This document shows, in pieces, positions 51,032 to 59,183 of a stretch of DNA of 64,000 nucleotides (position 1 is its first letter; each line of letters starts with the position of its first letter). The notes under the pieces were generated by a model. It was given only the letters and a program-made list of their open reading frames with translations. It had not been told where the DNA came from and ran no database searches. The translations under genes and the position numbers were made by a program. The stretch comes from a bacterium (Candidatus Blackallbacteria) CG13_big_fil_rev_8_21_14_2_50_49_14 (lineage in GTDB: Bacteria > Cyanobacteriota > Sericytochromatia > UBA7694). The stretch spans positions 1-64,000 of the forward strand of contig PFGG01000050.1 in the NCBI GenBank assembly GCA_002783405.1, given 5' to 3'.

Positions 51032-52005
51032 GCGTCTAAAGGTTTGGTCTGTCCGGCATAAGGCAAGATAAATTGCTCAATAAATTCGGCATCTTCCCCG
51101 CAGATACAGCTCTCATGTTTTTCTGAAAACCAAGGACTTTGAAGGATTTCAGAGCGCATTTGAGAGAGAGGTTTTTCAGAAATCCTGCCCAGACTGTATT
51201 GCAGAAAATTACAGGGCAGGCATTCTCCATTGGCACTGATGCTCATAAAATTAGTTGCTGCAGGACAGTTGGGAGATGATAGGCTCCCATAGATATCGCG
51301 ATGAATGAGTTTTTGTCCATTGCTGAGAGTTGGAGAGTCATGAAAGAGTTTCTCGATAAATGCGCTATCTTCGAGGCGCATTAAAAGATCCGTTTGTGCA
51401 TCCCATTTCCCCACAGGTTCTGCAATTTGAATATGAAAGCGAATATCTTTTTTAAGGGTAAAATCATATAGCATCTGAAACCCTTCAGAATAGAGCGAAG
51501 TGCGTGTAACAACTGTCGAAATTCCACAGAGAAGACCGGCCTTCAGGGTGTCTTCAATGGCTTGTAAAACCCTTTGGTGTGATCCTTTCCCACGAATTTT
51601 ATCGTGTTCTTCAGGAATGCCTGAATCCAGACTGTAGGTAATTTTGTCAATCTGCAGGTCTTTTAACCAGTCTATTCTTTCTGCAGTCATGGCCCAGCCA
51701 TTACTGATCAGGTTGAGGTAAGTGGATTCTGGGTGTGCGTAGCCAATCAGTGCTTCCAGCCTTTGTGGATCGAGAATTGGCTCGCCACCTTGAAAAATAT
51801 AATGAAAAACACCCATTTCAAAGGCTTCATCGCAGAGACGTTTGTAAACTGTCAAATCAATTGGTTTTGATTTGACAAAGGTTTCAGCATAGCAATACGA
51901 ACATTTAAGATTGCAGATTGGAGTAATATCAAGGGCCAGGGTTCTCAGTTGACCCGGTCGATGTGCCGCCTGTCGGGCATGGAGCAAAGGCTTTTGTTCA
52001 TACAT
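50965..52005 (-). CDS. Radical SAM protein with SPASM-like C-terminal cysteines
   Basis: 346 residues. LDITPICNLKCSYCYAETFV gives the CxxxCxxC cluster (Cys31, Cys35, Cys38), YIFQGGEPILDPQRL the 'GGEP' SAM-binding motif, and ISNGWAMT and ITYSLDSGIPEEHDKIRG are typical of the peptide- and cofactor-modifying branch. The C-terminal SPNCPAA, GECLPCNFLQYSLG and HESCICGED hold Cys residues for an auxiliary cluster, as in SPASM or twitch domains. The substrate is unknown. The nirK here is copper-type, so a NirJ role in haem d1 is not needed. Its end overlaps the RIC gene tail to tail. Confidence 0.85.
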   Translation of the reverse strand: MYEQKPLLHARQAAHRPGQLRTLALDITPICNLKCSYCYAETFVKSKPIDLTVYKRLCDEAFEMGVFHYIFQGGEPILDPQRLEALIGYAHPESTYLNLISNGWAMTAERIDWLKDLQIDKITYSLDSGIPEEHDKIRGKGSHQRVLQAIEDTLKAGLLCGISTVVTRTSLYSEGFQMLYDFTLKKDIRFHIQIAEPVGKWDAQTDLLMRLEDSAFIEKLFHDSPTLSNGQKLIHRDIYGSLSSPNCPAATNFMSISANGECLPCNFLQYSLGRISEKPLSQMRSEILQSPWFSEKHESCICGEDAEFIEQFILPYAGQTKPLDAYSVFGLKALSPPSKPDEGRSS

Positions 52006-52038
52006 GGCTTCAATTCCTTATTTGTGAAAACATGAAGA

Positions 52039-52061
52039 AAGGCACCCCCTTGGAGTGCCTT
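52039..52061. terminator. Hairpin terminator downstream of the cytochrome c gene
   Basis: AAGGCACCCC and GGAGTGCCTT form a 10-bp stem with one mismatch around a three-base loop, 15 bases after the cytochrome stop codon (minus strand). The U-tract is short and mixed. Confidence 0.6.
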
Positions 52062-52075
52062 GGCTCTTTTCGTAA

Positions 52076-52420
52076 CTATTTCTTGACAGAACGAATAAAA
52101 GCAACCAAATCTTTCAGCTGTTTATCACTGAGAGAAGCATAACCTGGCATAGGGGCTTTTCCTTTTTTGATAAAGGCTGCAATTTGTGCATCCGAGGAAC
52201 CATAGAGAAATTTACCCTTGCTAAAATCCCGAGGAGCGGGTTTTAAGCTTTTGCCAGCCACGCCATCCCCTTTTCCTGCTGCACCATGACACATCGCACA
52301 TTGGGCGGTATAAAGTGCTTTACCGGCTTTTGCATCGCCACCGGCAGCCTGGGCTTTCAGGCCCGAAGCTGCTGCACTGAGCAAGACCAGGAGCAGCGTG
52401 AATATTGCGTATTTTTTCAT
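52076..52420 (-). CDS. Small periplasmic cytochrome c
   Basis: 114 residues from the ATG at 52420, which has AAAGGAAAA upstream; the frame to 52471 has no good start signal. The signal peptide (YAIFTLLLVLLSAAASGLKA) is followed by GKALYTAQCAMCHGAAGKGD, a CxxCH haem site, and APMPGYASLSDKQLKDLVAF, with the axial Met in 'PMPGY'. It resembles c5/c6-type electron carriers and may deliver electrons to NirK or NosZ. A box of the TTGAT-GCGCAA form lies upstream at a matching distance to TAGGAT. Confidence 0.93.
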   Translation of the reverse strand: MKKYAIFTLLLVLLSAAASGLKAQAAGGDAKAGKALYTAQCAMCHGAAGKGDGVAGKSLKPAPRDFSKGKFLYGSSDAQIAAFIKKGKAPMPGYASLSDKQLKDLVAFIRSVKK

Positions 52421-52526
52421 ATTGTTTTCCTTTCGCGAATCAATAGGATCACTGAAAATTCTGAATCTCAAGATCTTTGCTTTCAGTCATCACTTGGTAT
52501 CCTAAACTTTGAAATTATCGGCGTCT

Positions 52527-52540
52527 TTGATTCAGCGCAA
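52527..52540 (-). promoter_or_regulatory. Hybrid FNR/NNR box serving the cytochrome c gene
   Basis: TTGATTCAGCGCAA on the plus strand, centre 52533.5. On the minus strand TAGGAT (52499-52504) predicts a start near 52492, 41.5 bases away. The half-sites differ: TTGAT as in FNR and GCGCAA as in the other boxes here. Confidence 0.6.
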
Positions 52541-52557
52541 ACAAACTCTTCTGCTCT

Positions 52558-52571
52558 TTGATCTTCCGCAA
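52558..52571 (+). promoter_or_regulatory. Hybrid FNR/NNR box serving nirK
   Basis: TTGATCTTCCGCAA, centre 52564.5, followed by TAGAAT at 52594-52599 and a predicted start near 52606, 41.5 bases downstream. It is exactly 31 bases from the site at 52527, three helical turns. Confidence 0.65.
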
Positions 52572-52660
52572 AGTTGAGCCTTGAGAGTGCTGTTAGAATC
52601 CCTGCAGATACAAAGATTTTCATGCTGTAAAGAAATTGATGATTTGAAAGGACGAGAAAA

Positions 52661-54118
52661 ATGCGGAAACACATTCACTCTAAAATTTTTGGAAGCTTAC
52701 TTTTAACAACGGCTTTGGGAACTGGCTTGCTTGGAATTCCAAACACTGCCCAAGCCCAGGAAACATCTTACCAGCTCGCAAACGCAGCCCTGGCAAACTT
52801 GCCTGTTGAAAATGCAATTCTGACAACCCCCCCGATGGTTCCTCCTGCGATTAAGCGCAAAACGCCTGCCAAGGTGATTGTCGAACTTGAAGTTCAGGAA
52901 TTTATTGGCAATCTCGCAGATGGCGTTCAGTATAATTTCTGGTCTTTTGGGGGCAGTGTTCCAGGTAAATTTATTCGGGTACGCGAAGGGGATAGGGTGG
53001 AGTTCCACCTTAAAAACCACCCCGATAATAAATCCCCGCATAATATTGATTTGCATGCCGTCACAGGCCCAGGTGGGGGGGCAAAAGCGACGATGACGGC
53101 TCCAGGGCATGAAACCCAGTTCACCTTTCAAGCCTTGAATCCCGGCCTGTATATCTACCACTGTGCAGCCCCCCCCGTGCCCATGCATATTGCCAATGGA
53201 ATGTACGGTTTGATTTTGGTCGAGCCCAAAGAAGGCCTGAAACCTGTGGATAAGGAATACTATGTGGTTCAGGGTGATTTTTATACCAAAGGGAATTTTG
53301 GCGAACCTGGTTTGCAGCCCTTTGATATGCAGCGGGGGATTGATGAACACCCCAGCTATGTACTGTTTAATGGCTCTGTCGGTTCAATGGTGGGTGAAAA
53401 AGCAATAACCGCTAAAAAAGGTGAAACTGTCCGCCTTTTTGTCGGCAATGGAGGCCCGAATCTGATCAGTTCCTTTCACGTGATTGGTGAGATCTTTGAT
53501 CTGGTCTATACAGAAGGGGGATCCCTTGCAAATAAAAATGTGCAGACAACCTTGGTTCCTGCCGGAGGATCTGCAATTGTTGAGTTTAAAGTTGATGTTC
53601 CTGGGAATTTTATTCTGGTAGACCACTCGATTTTCAGAACCTTTAATAAAGGCACTTTGGGGATTCTCAATGTTTCAGGCGATGCCCAAGCCGATGTCTT
53701 TACAGGACAACAATCGGACAAGGTCTATCAGGCCCAGCCTATGCATAAACCCGTGGCAACCACTCCTGCCACACCTCCCGATCAAAAGCTGATGGAGACC
53801 GGTAAAAATCTCTTCGTTGCCAACTGTTCTGCCTGCCACCAGACCGATGGGGCGGGAATGCCTGGGGTATTCCCCCCGCTGGCGAAGTCAGATTATCTGA
53901 TGGCCGATAAGGCCAGAAGTATTGGCATTGCCCTCAAGGGCCACAGCGGCCAACTTTTGGTTAATGGAAAAACCTATGATGGCGTTATGCCCGCCATGAC
54001 CCATTTGAATGATGATCAGCTTGCTTCTATTCTGACGTATATCCGGAACAGCTGGGGCAATAAAGGCGATGCTGTAACCCCTGCTGAAGTAAAAGCTGTC
54101 AGAGCACAGCAGAAATAG
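52661..54118 (+). CDS. nirK: Copper nitrite reductase with C-terminal cytochrome c domain
   Basis: 485 residues with a signal peptide ending near NTAQAQ. Two cupredoxin domains (about 65-345) carry the type 1 ligands His127, Cys168, His176 and Met181 and the type 2 ligands His132, His167 and His322 (VDHSIFR). Active-site Asp130 (HNIDLHA) and His273 ([11 protein letters not shown]) are also present. After a Pro-rich linker (about 358-374) comes a monohaem cytochrome c with [10 protein letters not shown] (Cys389, Cys392, His393) and an axial Met in GVMPAM. Standard NirK is about 340-380 residues, so this is the fused NirK-cytochrome type, which can take electrons through its own haem. It makes NO from nitrite in the periplasm. 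Confidence 0.97.
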   Translation: MRKHIHSKIFGSLLLTTALGTGLLGIPNTAQAQETSYQLANAALANLPVENAILTTPPMVPPAIKRKTPAKVIVELEVQEFIGNLADGVQYNFWSFGGSVPGKFIRVREGDRVEFHLKNHPDNKSPHNIDLHAVTGPGGGAKATMTAPGHETQFTFQALNPGLYIYHCAAPPVPMHIANGMYGLILVEPKEGLKPVDKEYYVVQGDFYTKGNFGEPGLQPFDMQRGIDEHPSYVLFNGSVGSMVGEKAITAKKGETVRLFVGNGGPNLISSFHVIGEIFDLVYTEGGSLANKNVQTTLVPAGGSAIVEFKVDVPGNFILVDHSIFRTFNKGTLGILNVSGDAQADVFTGQQSDKVYQAQPMHKPVATTPATPPDQKLMETGKNLFVANCSACHQTDGAGMPGVFPPLAKSDYLMADKARSIGIALKGHSGQLLVNGKTYDGVMPAMTHLNDDQLASILTYIRNSWGNKGDAVTPAEVKAVRAQQK

Positions 54119-54128
54119 AGGTTTTTTT

Positions 54129-54893
54129 ATGTTCCGGCAGGTAAACAGATTGGTTTTTCAGGCTGTTTTAATCGGAGGGTTGGGGCTGCTCTTGCAAGCC
54201 GCTCAGGCGCCTGTTGAAATGGTCAAGGTGCCTGCTGGAGTGTTTACGCCTCAATTTTCTCCGCGTCCGGGCCAGAAAGACTTTCAGGTGAAGTCTTTCT
54301 GGTTGGATGCCCGCCCTGTGAACCGAGCAGAATTTCTGGAATTTGTCAGAAAATATCCACAGTGGCGTCGCAGTCAGGTTCCCCCCCTGTTTCAAGAAGG
54401 CAATTACCTGGCTGATTGGCAGGGCGATCTGAGCTTGCCCTTGCCCAGTCAGGAAGTCAAGCAACCTGAGCTTCAAGCGGTGACAGGGGTTTCCTGGATG
54501 GCGGCCCGTGCCTACTGCGATGCGCAGAAAAAACGCCTGCCCAAGCTTTTGGAATGGGAATATGCCGCCGATGAAACAGATCCTGAAAAACTCAGTTGGT
54601 ACAGCTTGGTAGGGATAGGAATTCCTGTGCAAGCTGGGGTGGCTGCCCCCAATCAGAAAGGAATTTATGACCTTCACCACATGTATGAATGGGTTGATGA
54701 TTTTAATCAGGTGATCATGACTAATGACAGCCGCGAAGGAGCAGAAAAAGACAACCAGCTCTTTTGTGGCAACAGTGGTTCGGCCACCGATCGCATGAAT
54801 TATGCAGCTTTTACCCGCTATGCCTTTTGGAGTTCCTTACATCCTTCTTATACCCTTAAAAATTTAGGTTTTCGCTGTGCGCGAGACCTTTGA
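54129..54893 (+). CDS. nirV: NirV-like formylglycine-generating-enzyme (SUMF1) family protein
   Basis: 254 residues with an N-terminal signal or anchor segment. EMVKVPAGVFTPQF, DFQVKSFWLDARPVNRAEFL, AVTGVSWMAARAYCDAQKKR, LPKLLEWEYAA, GIYDLHHMYEWVDDFN and LGFRCARDL follow the SUMF1/NirV order, ending with the conserved G-F-R-C. The copper-binding Cys pair of true FGly enzymes is not evident. NirV is commonly encoded directly after nirK and has no settled function. It starts 10 bases after nirK. Confidence 0.9.
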   Translation: MFRQVNRLVFQAVLIGGLGLLLQAAQAPVEMVKVPAGVFTPQFSPRPGQKDFQVKSFWLDARPVNRAEFLEFVRKYPQWRRSQVPPLFQEGNYLADWQGDLSLPLPSQEVKQPELQAVTGVSWMAARAYCDAQKKRLPKLLEWEYAADETDPEKLSWYSLVGIGIPVQAGVAAPNQKGIYDLHHMYEWVDDFNQVIMTNDSREGAEKDNQLFCGNSGSATDRMNYAAFTRYAFWSSLHPSYTLKNLGFRCARDL

Positions 54894-54908
54894 ACCAGGA
54901 GCAAGATT

Positions 54909-55529
54909 ATGAAGAAAATATTTTTACTGGGCTTGGTTTGCCTTTTGACTGCCATGCCAGCTTTGGCAGAAGATCACTCTCACCATCACCCTACCAGTCT
55001 GCAGGGAGAAAAGCCCACAGGAAAGTCCCTCTATTGGTTAGGCGGTCAGTGGAAGACCCATCAAAATCAAAAGCTTGAACTCAAGTCTTTGAAAGGCAAA
55101 CCTGTTGTTTTGGCGATGCTTTACACTTCCTGCAAGGCAGTTTGTCCTTTGATTTTAGAAGATGTTAAAGCGATTGAAAAAGGTTTAGCATCTGCTGATA
55201 GAGCGAAAACCCAATTTGTGATTGTCAGTTTTGATCCCGAGAGAGATACTCCTTCTGTATTGGCTGATTATGCTCAAAAACACGGCATAAGGGCTTCGAA
55301 TTGGAAATTTTTACACGGAACCTCAAAACATGTTTCAGAACTGGGGGCACTTTTGGGGGTTCGATTTCAGCCCAATGCCCAAGGGGATTTTATCCATTCC
55401 AACCAAATTACCTTGCTCAATGTTGAGGGTGAGGTGGCCTACCAACGTCCTGATTTGAAGGAGCCGCTGACGATTATTCTTGAAAAATTAAAGGCCAATC
55501 TGCCTGTATCCCATCCACATCAACATTGA
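54909..55529 (+). CDS. SCO1/SenC-family copper chaperone
   Basis: 206 residues with a signal peptide (KIFLLGLVCLLTAMPALA). A His-rich stretch, EDHSHHHPTS, follows the cleavage site, and another, VSHPHQH, ends the protein. The thioredoxin-like fold has VVLAMLYTSCKAVCPLILED (Cys75 and Cys79, the CxxxC copper site), FVIVSFDPERDTPSVLADYA and the third ligand His in GDFIHSNQI. Sco proteins deliver copper to CuA sites; here NosZ (CuA) and NirK are obvious clients. It lies 15 bases after nirV. Confidence 0.93.
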   Translation: MKKIFLLGLVCLLTAMPALAEDHSHHHPTSLQGEKPTGKSLYWLGGQWKTHQNQKLELKSLKGKPVVLAMLYTSCKAVCPLILEDVKAIEKGLASADRAKTQFVIVSFDPERDTPSVLADYAQKHGIRASNWKFLHGTSKHVSELGALLGVRFQPNAQGDFIHSNQITLLNVEGEVAYQRPDLKEPLTIILEKLKANLPVSHPHQH

Positions 55530-55539
55530 GGTCTTGGCG

Positions 55540-55950
55540 ATGAAAACAGAAGGCTTTCGCAAACAGCACGCAGAAATATTGACTTTGGTTCACCATTTAA
55601 AAGCTGATCTCAAAAATTTGAATCCGAGTCTTCATTTTCAAACTTTCAGAAATCAGATCACCCATTTACTTGGAAAAGTTCAAGTGCACCTGACCATGGA
55701 AGACCATGTACTCTATCCCATTCTCATGCAAAGTAGGTCTCAAGATCTGTCTTCACTGGCACAGGATTATCAAACCGAAATGGGCGGAATAAAACGTGGC
55801 TTGATAAATTTTACACAGGAGTGGACCGCTGAAAAAATGAGGGAGGAGCCTGAAGGTTTTGGTCGTGCTGGCTTCACATTGCTTGCTGAACTTGAAACCC
55901 GAATTGAAAGGGAGAATGAGCAACTTTATACACAGTATGATGCCCTTTAA
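55540..55950 (+). CDS. Hemerythrin-like protein with incomplete ligand set
   Basis: 136 residues from the ATG at 55540 (GAGG upstream). FRKQHAEILTLVHHLKADL and VQVHLTMEDHVLYPILMQ give the first His groups and H-x-x-x-E. The last helix reads LETRIERENEQLYTQY, where an Arg stands in place of the usual His, so the di-iron site may be altered. It ends the nirK-nirV-sco transcript and overlaps the convergent mnmA stop by four bases. Confidence 0.72.
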   Translation: MKTEGFRKQHAEILTLVHHLKADLKNLNPSLHFQTFRNQITHLLGKVQVHLTMEDHVLYPILMQSRSQDLSSLAQDYQTEMGGIKRGLINFTQEWTAEKMREEPEGFGRAGFTLLAELETRIERENEQLYTQYDAL

Positions 55951-57011
55951 AGCATTGCTTCGAGCAGGCCACCGCCCAAAAGACGGCCCTCAGCATCGTA
56001 GATAACAGTAGATTGGCCCTGTCCTACCCGCATTTGCGCTTCGATCAGTTCGACCTTTGCTTTTTGTTCGGGCAAACAGCTGAGTTTTCCTGCGACAGGT
56101 TTGGCGCGTGAAGAGAGTTTATAAAAAGCTTCAAGTTCACCCGCTGGTTCAGGGATTGAAACCCAATTGACAGAATTTAGAAGCAGTTGGTTTGAGAGAT
56201 TCTGTTCACGGGTTGCCACCATCACTCTGTTTTTTTCTGGTTCTACCGCCATCACGAATTGACGCTCAGGGCTTCCTCCGCCCAGACCTTTGCGTTGACC
56301 CGGCGTATAAAATACGCGACCCGTATGTTTGCCAATCACCTCACCTGACTGATTGACAATTTCACCCGGTTCACAGGCTTCTGGCGCATTCTGTCGCCAA
56401 AAATCTTCAGAGGTGGGCACGACAAAACAAAGATCCTGACTGTCTGGCTTTGCTGCCAATTCCTGCAGGCCCATTTCTGCAGCCAAGCTTCTCACTTCAG
56501 ATTTCATCAAATTCCCGAGCGGAAAGACCGAACGGGCGAGTTGTTCCTGGGAAAGTTGCCAAAGCATATAGCTCTGATCTTTGCCGGGATCCGCCGCTTG
56601 AAAGACTTCCCAACGCTGGCTTTCCGGGTTCAGGCTCAAGCGTGCATAATGCCCTGAGGCCAGCGCCTCTACTTCTGGGTCGCGACGAATCACCTGATCC
56701 CAGAGCAGGCCAAATTTAAAATATTTATTGCAATGTACACAGGGGTTGGGGGTTTGTCCCTGGGTGCGCCCCAGAATAAAGGGTTTGACGATTTTCGATC
56801 TGAAATCATCAAGGGCCTCAATCAGATAGTGTTTGATGCCCATCTGGTGGCAAACCACTTTGGCGCGTTCTACATCTTCAAAGGAACAACATAAACTGCC
56901 CCGCCAGAGTGCGAGGGTGACCCCAATCACATCGTGTCCTTGAGCCTTTAAAAGCCCAGCGGCAACTGTGCTGTCGACACCGCCGCTCATACCGATTGCT
57001 ATTTTTGCCAT
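55947..57011 (-). CDS. mnmA: tRNA-specific 2-thiouridylase MnmA
   Basis: 354 residues. The PP-loop is AIGMSGGVDSTVAAGLLK; the catalytic cysteines lie in TPNPCVHCNKYFKFG and PDSQDLCFV. HYARLSLN, DQSYMLWQLSQEQLARSVFP and GQRKGLGGG are further family landmarks. The enzyme places sulphur on U34 of Lys, Glu and Gln tRNAs. It follows the Crp/Fnr gene by 12 bases in the same direction. Confidence 0.97.
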   Translation of the reverse strand: MAKIAIGMSGGVDSTVAAGLLKAQGHDVIGVTLALWRGSLCCSFEDVERAKVVCHQMGIKHYLIEALDDFRSKIVKPFILGRTQGQTPNPCVHCNKYFKFGLLWDQVIRRDPEVEALASGHYARLSLNPESQRWEVFQAADPGKDQSYMLWQLSQEQLARSVFPLGNLMKSEVRSLAAEMGLQELAAKPDSQDLCFVVPTSEDFWRQNAPEACEPGEIVNQSGEVIGKHTGRVFYTPGQRKGLGGGSPERQFVMAVEPEKNRVMVATREQNLSNQLLLNSVNWVSIPEPAGELEAFYKLSSRAKPVAGKLSCLPEQKAKVELIEAQMRVGQGQSTVIYDAEGRLLGGGLLEAML

Positions 57012-57023
57012 TTTTCTATTCCT

Positions 57024-57737
57024 TCATACCTGCGCCAGTGCTTTTAGGCGCACAAGATCCTGAATGGTTAACTGTTCCCGCCCTGAGCAGACAATGCCTT
57101 TGCTTTCCCAGGCACTCAAAATCCGGCTGATGGTATAGAGGGTGGAGCCTACCATTTCTGCAAGATCCTGACGGGAAAGGGGCATGTCCAGGAGCAGCCC
57201 TTTGTCTGTTTCGAGCGCGTTTGTCTCAAGCAAGCGCAGCAAGGCATGGGCCAGCCGCTGCTCAACGGGTTCTGTTGCCAGCTCCAGATAGCGATCTTGC
57301 AACTCATGGGTGCGTTTTACCATAATTTGAAAGGCATTGATCGCCAATTGGGGAAAACGGCCCATCAGTTTGAGAATATCTTGATGTGAAAGCGCAAGGG
57401 CTTCGCAATTTTTGGTAGCTTGGGCAGAACCGGGGTATTCGCCTGCAGAGAGGGCGGCGACACAGCCAAAAATTTCAATCGGATTGACCATGCGCATCAC
57501 CACCTGTTGCCCTTCAGGGGTGAGTTGCAAAACCTTGACCTGACCTTCGAGCAGGATATAGACATGTTGTGCGGGTGTACCCTGGTGAAAAAAATAACTG
57601 TCTGGATCAAAGCGGGTGGGAATGGCATAGGCCAAAACCTCTTCAAGGTCTCCTTCTGGCAGGCCTATAAACAAAGGGGTCTGCGAAACCTGAGTCAAAA
57701 TGGGTTCACGTGCGATATGGGGGGGCAAGGCTTTCAT
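57024..57737 (-). CDS. Crp/Fnr-family regulator, DNR/NnrR-like
   Basis: 237 residues from the ATG at 57737; the frame to 57953 overlaps nnrS and reads as junk. The cyclic-nucleotide-like beta-roll (about 20-130) contains YFFHQGTPAQHVYILLEGQV and GCVAALSAGEYPGSAQATKN. The dimer helix and the HTH (about 186-212) follow, LSRQDLAEMVGSTLYTISRI. There are no N-terminal cysteines for an FNR-type cluster, which fits the haem-based NO sensors DNR/NnrR. In the recognition helix TLYTISR, Tyr201 replaces the Glu of E. coli FNR (VETISR) while Ser and Arg are kept. It lies beside nnrS and is the obvious candidate to bind the NNR-type boxes in this window. Confidence 0.88.
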   Translation of the reverse strand: MKALPPHIAREPILTQVSQTPLFIGLPEGDLEEVLAYAIPTRFDPDSYFFHQGTPAQHVYILLEGQVKVLQLTPEGQQVVMRMVNPIEIFGCVAALSAGEYPGSAQATKNCEALALSHQDILKLMGRFPQLAINAFQIMVKRTHELQDRYLELATEPVEQRLAHALLRLLETNALETDKGLLLDMPLSRQDLAEMVGSTLYTISRILSAWESKGIVCSGREQLTIQDLVRLKALAQV

Positions 57738-57847
57738 GGCATGACTGTCTTTTTTTGAATGATAAAGCCAGTATACTGTTTTTTTTAACAGATTGAGAAT
57801 GATTTCCGTGCTTTTCTTGAACAGAAGGATCCTGGCTTGGGGCAGAA

Positions 57848-59032
57848 TTATCCTGGCTTTCCATCCAGGCGGGGCCGTATCAAAACGGGAATATATTGAA
57901 AGCATAAAAGACCAAAGGCCAAGCTCCAAAAAATTCCGGCTGCCAGTACCCAATCAGTGCTTTGATTGGGAAGCCAGGCAGGCAAAATTCTCAGCAATGC
58001 TGCCAGATTGACACAGAGATAACCTGAGACAATGGCCTTTGAAGCTTGAATCGGGCGCCCGGTATGCCCCAATGAAACACGTGAAACCATGGCATAGATC
58101 ATCACCCCGATTGCACCCACTGTCCAGGCATGGGTCGCGCTGCTGGTAGGGAGCAGCCCAAGCTGACTGAAAGCTTGAAAGAAAAAGCCCACAATCAGCC
58201 AAAAATAACCGATGAACAAAATACTCAAGATCGGGATTTTTCTGGTTTGCCAGGGGTTCCAAACGATCCAGCGCAGGAGATGCAAGCTTCCTGCCGAGAG
58301 TGCAAGAATAGCCAGGAAAATAGGCGCTATTGGCAGGATTTGTAAAACCGCATAGGCCAGAGTCAGGCCCAAAACCCAGCGATCTAAACCCTCCCAACGG
58401 CGTACCTGAGCTGAAGGAAGTGCTTTTTCTGTGAAAAAGGGCAGCACCCTGCCTGAAATGACGGTGATCATGGCGACGATAATGCCGATTGCGAAATGCA
58501 GCGCGGGAATCCCCAGACCCCTGGCGAGCCCTGCTGCATCCAAACAAGTGAGTAAATCTGCACCTGTCATCAGGCCCAAGAGCAGCCAAAATACGCGGTT
58601 TTTTCCTTTGAGGTTGGGCAATAGCAAATAGCTGAGGTCAACCCAAAAACAGAGTTCAGCAAGCAATGACAGGAGCGGTGATTGTTTACTCAGAATCAAA
58701 ATTCTGGCCAGCAGCCAGAAAAAAATCAAGCTTTGCAATTTGAAGCCTGAGGTGCCCTTGTTTCCACTCCAATTGGCACTGGCGGTGAGTAAAAAACCTG
58801 CAATAATTGCGCCAGAGAAACCAAAAACCATTTCATGGCCATGCCAGAGGGTGGGGGGCCAAGCGCTGAGCGGTTGGATCAGACCTGAGATTTGGAATAT
58901 CCAGAGACTCATGAGCAGCAGTGCTGCGCCCATGCCTGCAAGAAAAAGGGGGCGGAATCCAAGGCCCCACAGGCCATAATGCTCAAGAATTTTGGGGCTT
59001 TCCTGCTGTTTTAATTTTATATTTAAGTCCAT
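57848..59032 (-). CDS. nnrS: NnrS family membrane protein
   Basis: 394 residues with about 12 membrane helices. The NnrS signature is near the N-terminus: GFRPLFLAGMGAALLLMSLW and TLWHGHEMVFGFSGAIIAGF. Later come ITVISGRVLPFFTEKAL and SRVSLGHTGRP. NnrS is a haem- and copper-containing membrane protein that eases NO stress in denitrifiers. It is divergent from a related-looking membrane gene at 59184, with a shared NNR-type box. Confidence 0.95.
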   Translation of the reverse strand: MDLNIKLKQQESPKILEHYGLWGLGFRPLFLAGMGAALLLMSLWIFQISGLIQPLSAWPPTLWHGHEMVFGFSGAIIAGFLLTASANWSGNKGTSGFKLQSLIFFWLLARILILSKQSPLLSLLAELCFWVDLSYLLLPNLKGKNRVFWLLLGLMTGADLLTCLDAAGLARGLGIPALHFAIGIIVAMITVISGRVLPFFTEKALPSAQVRRWEGLDRWVLGLTLAYAVLQILPIAPIFLAILALSAGSLHLLRWIVWNPWQTRKIPILSILFIGYFWLIVGFFFQAFSQLGLLPTSSATHAWTVGAIGVMIYAMVSRVSLGHTGRPIQASKAIVSGYLCVNLAALLRILPAWLPNQSTDWVLAAGIFWSLAFGLLCFQYIPVLIRPRLDGKPG

Positions 59033-59094
59033 TGCTTATCCGACTTTCGAATCATTGTTTATATGAATTTTAAGCTTTAAATAGATTTTGAAGA

Positions 59095-59108
59095 TTGCGC
59101 CAGCGCAA
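59095..59108. promoter_or_regulatory. NNR/DNR-type box between nnrS and the 59184 gene (bidirectional)
   Basis: TTGCGCCAGCGCAA, a perfect palindrome identical to the site at 50184, centre 59101.5. Plus strand: GATAAT (59132-59137), start near 59144, about 42.5 bases away. Minus strand: TAAAAT (59067-59072), start near 59060, 41.5 bases away. Both genes could be switched from one site. Confidence 0.75.
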
Positions 59109-59183
59109 AGAAGCTTGGGTGGATACTCTGAGATAATAAGCCTATTCCGATGTATGAAAAATTTCAGAAATAAAATATGATGC

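Noticed and set aside
57738-57953. N-terminal extension of the Crp/Fnr frame
   Set aside because: It overlaps the nnrS 3' end and its sequence has no family resemblance; the beta-roll begins soon after ATG 57737.
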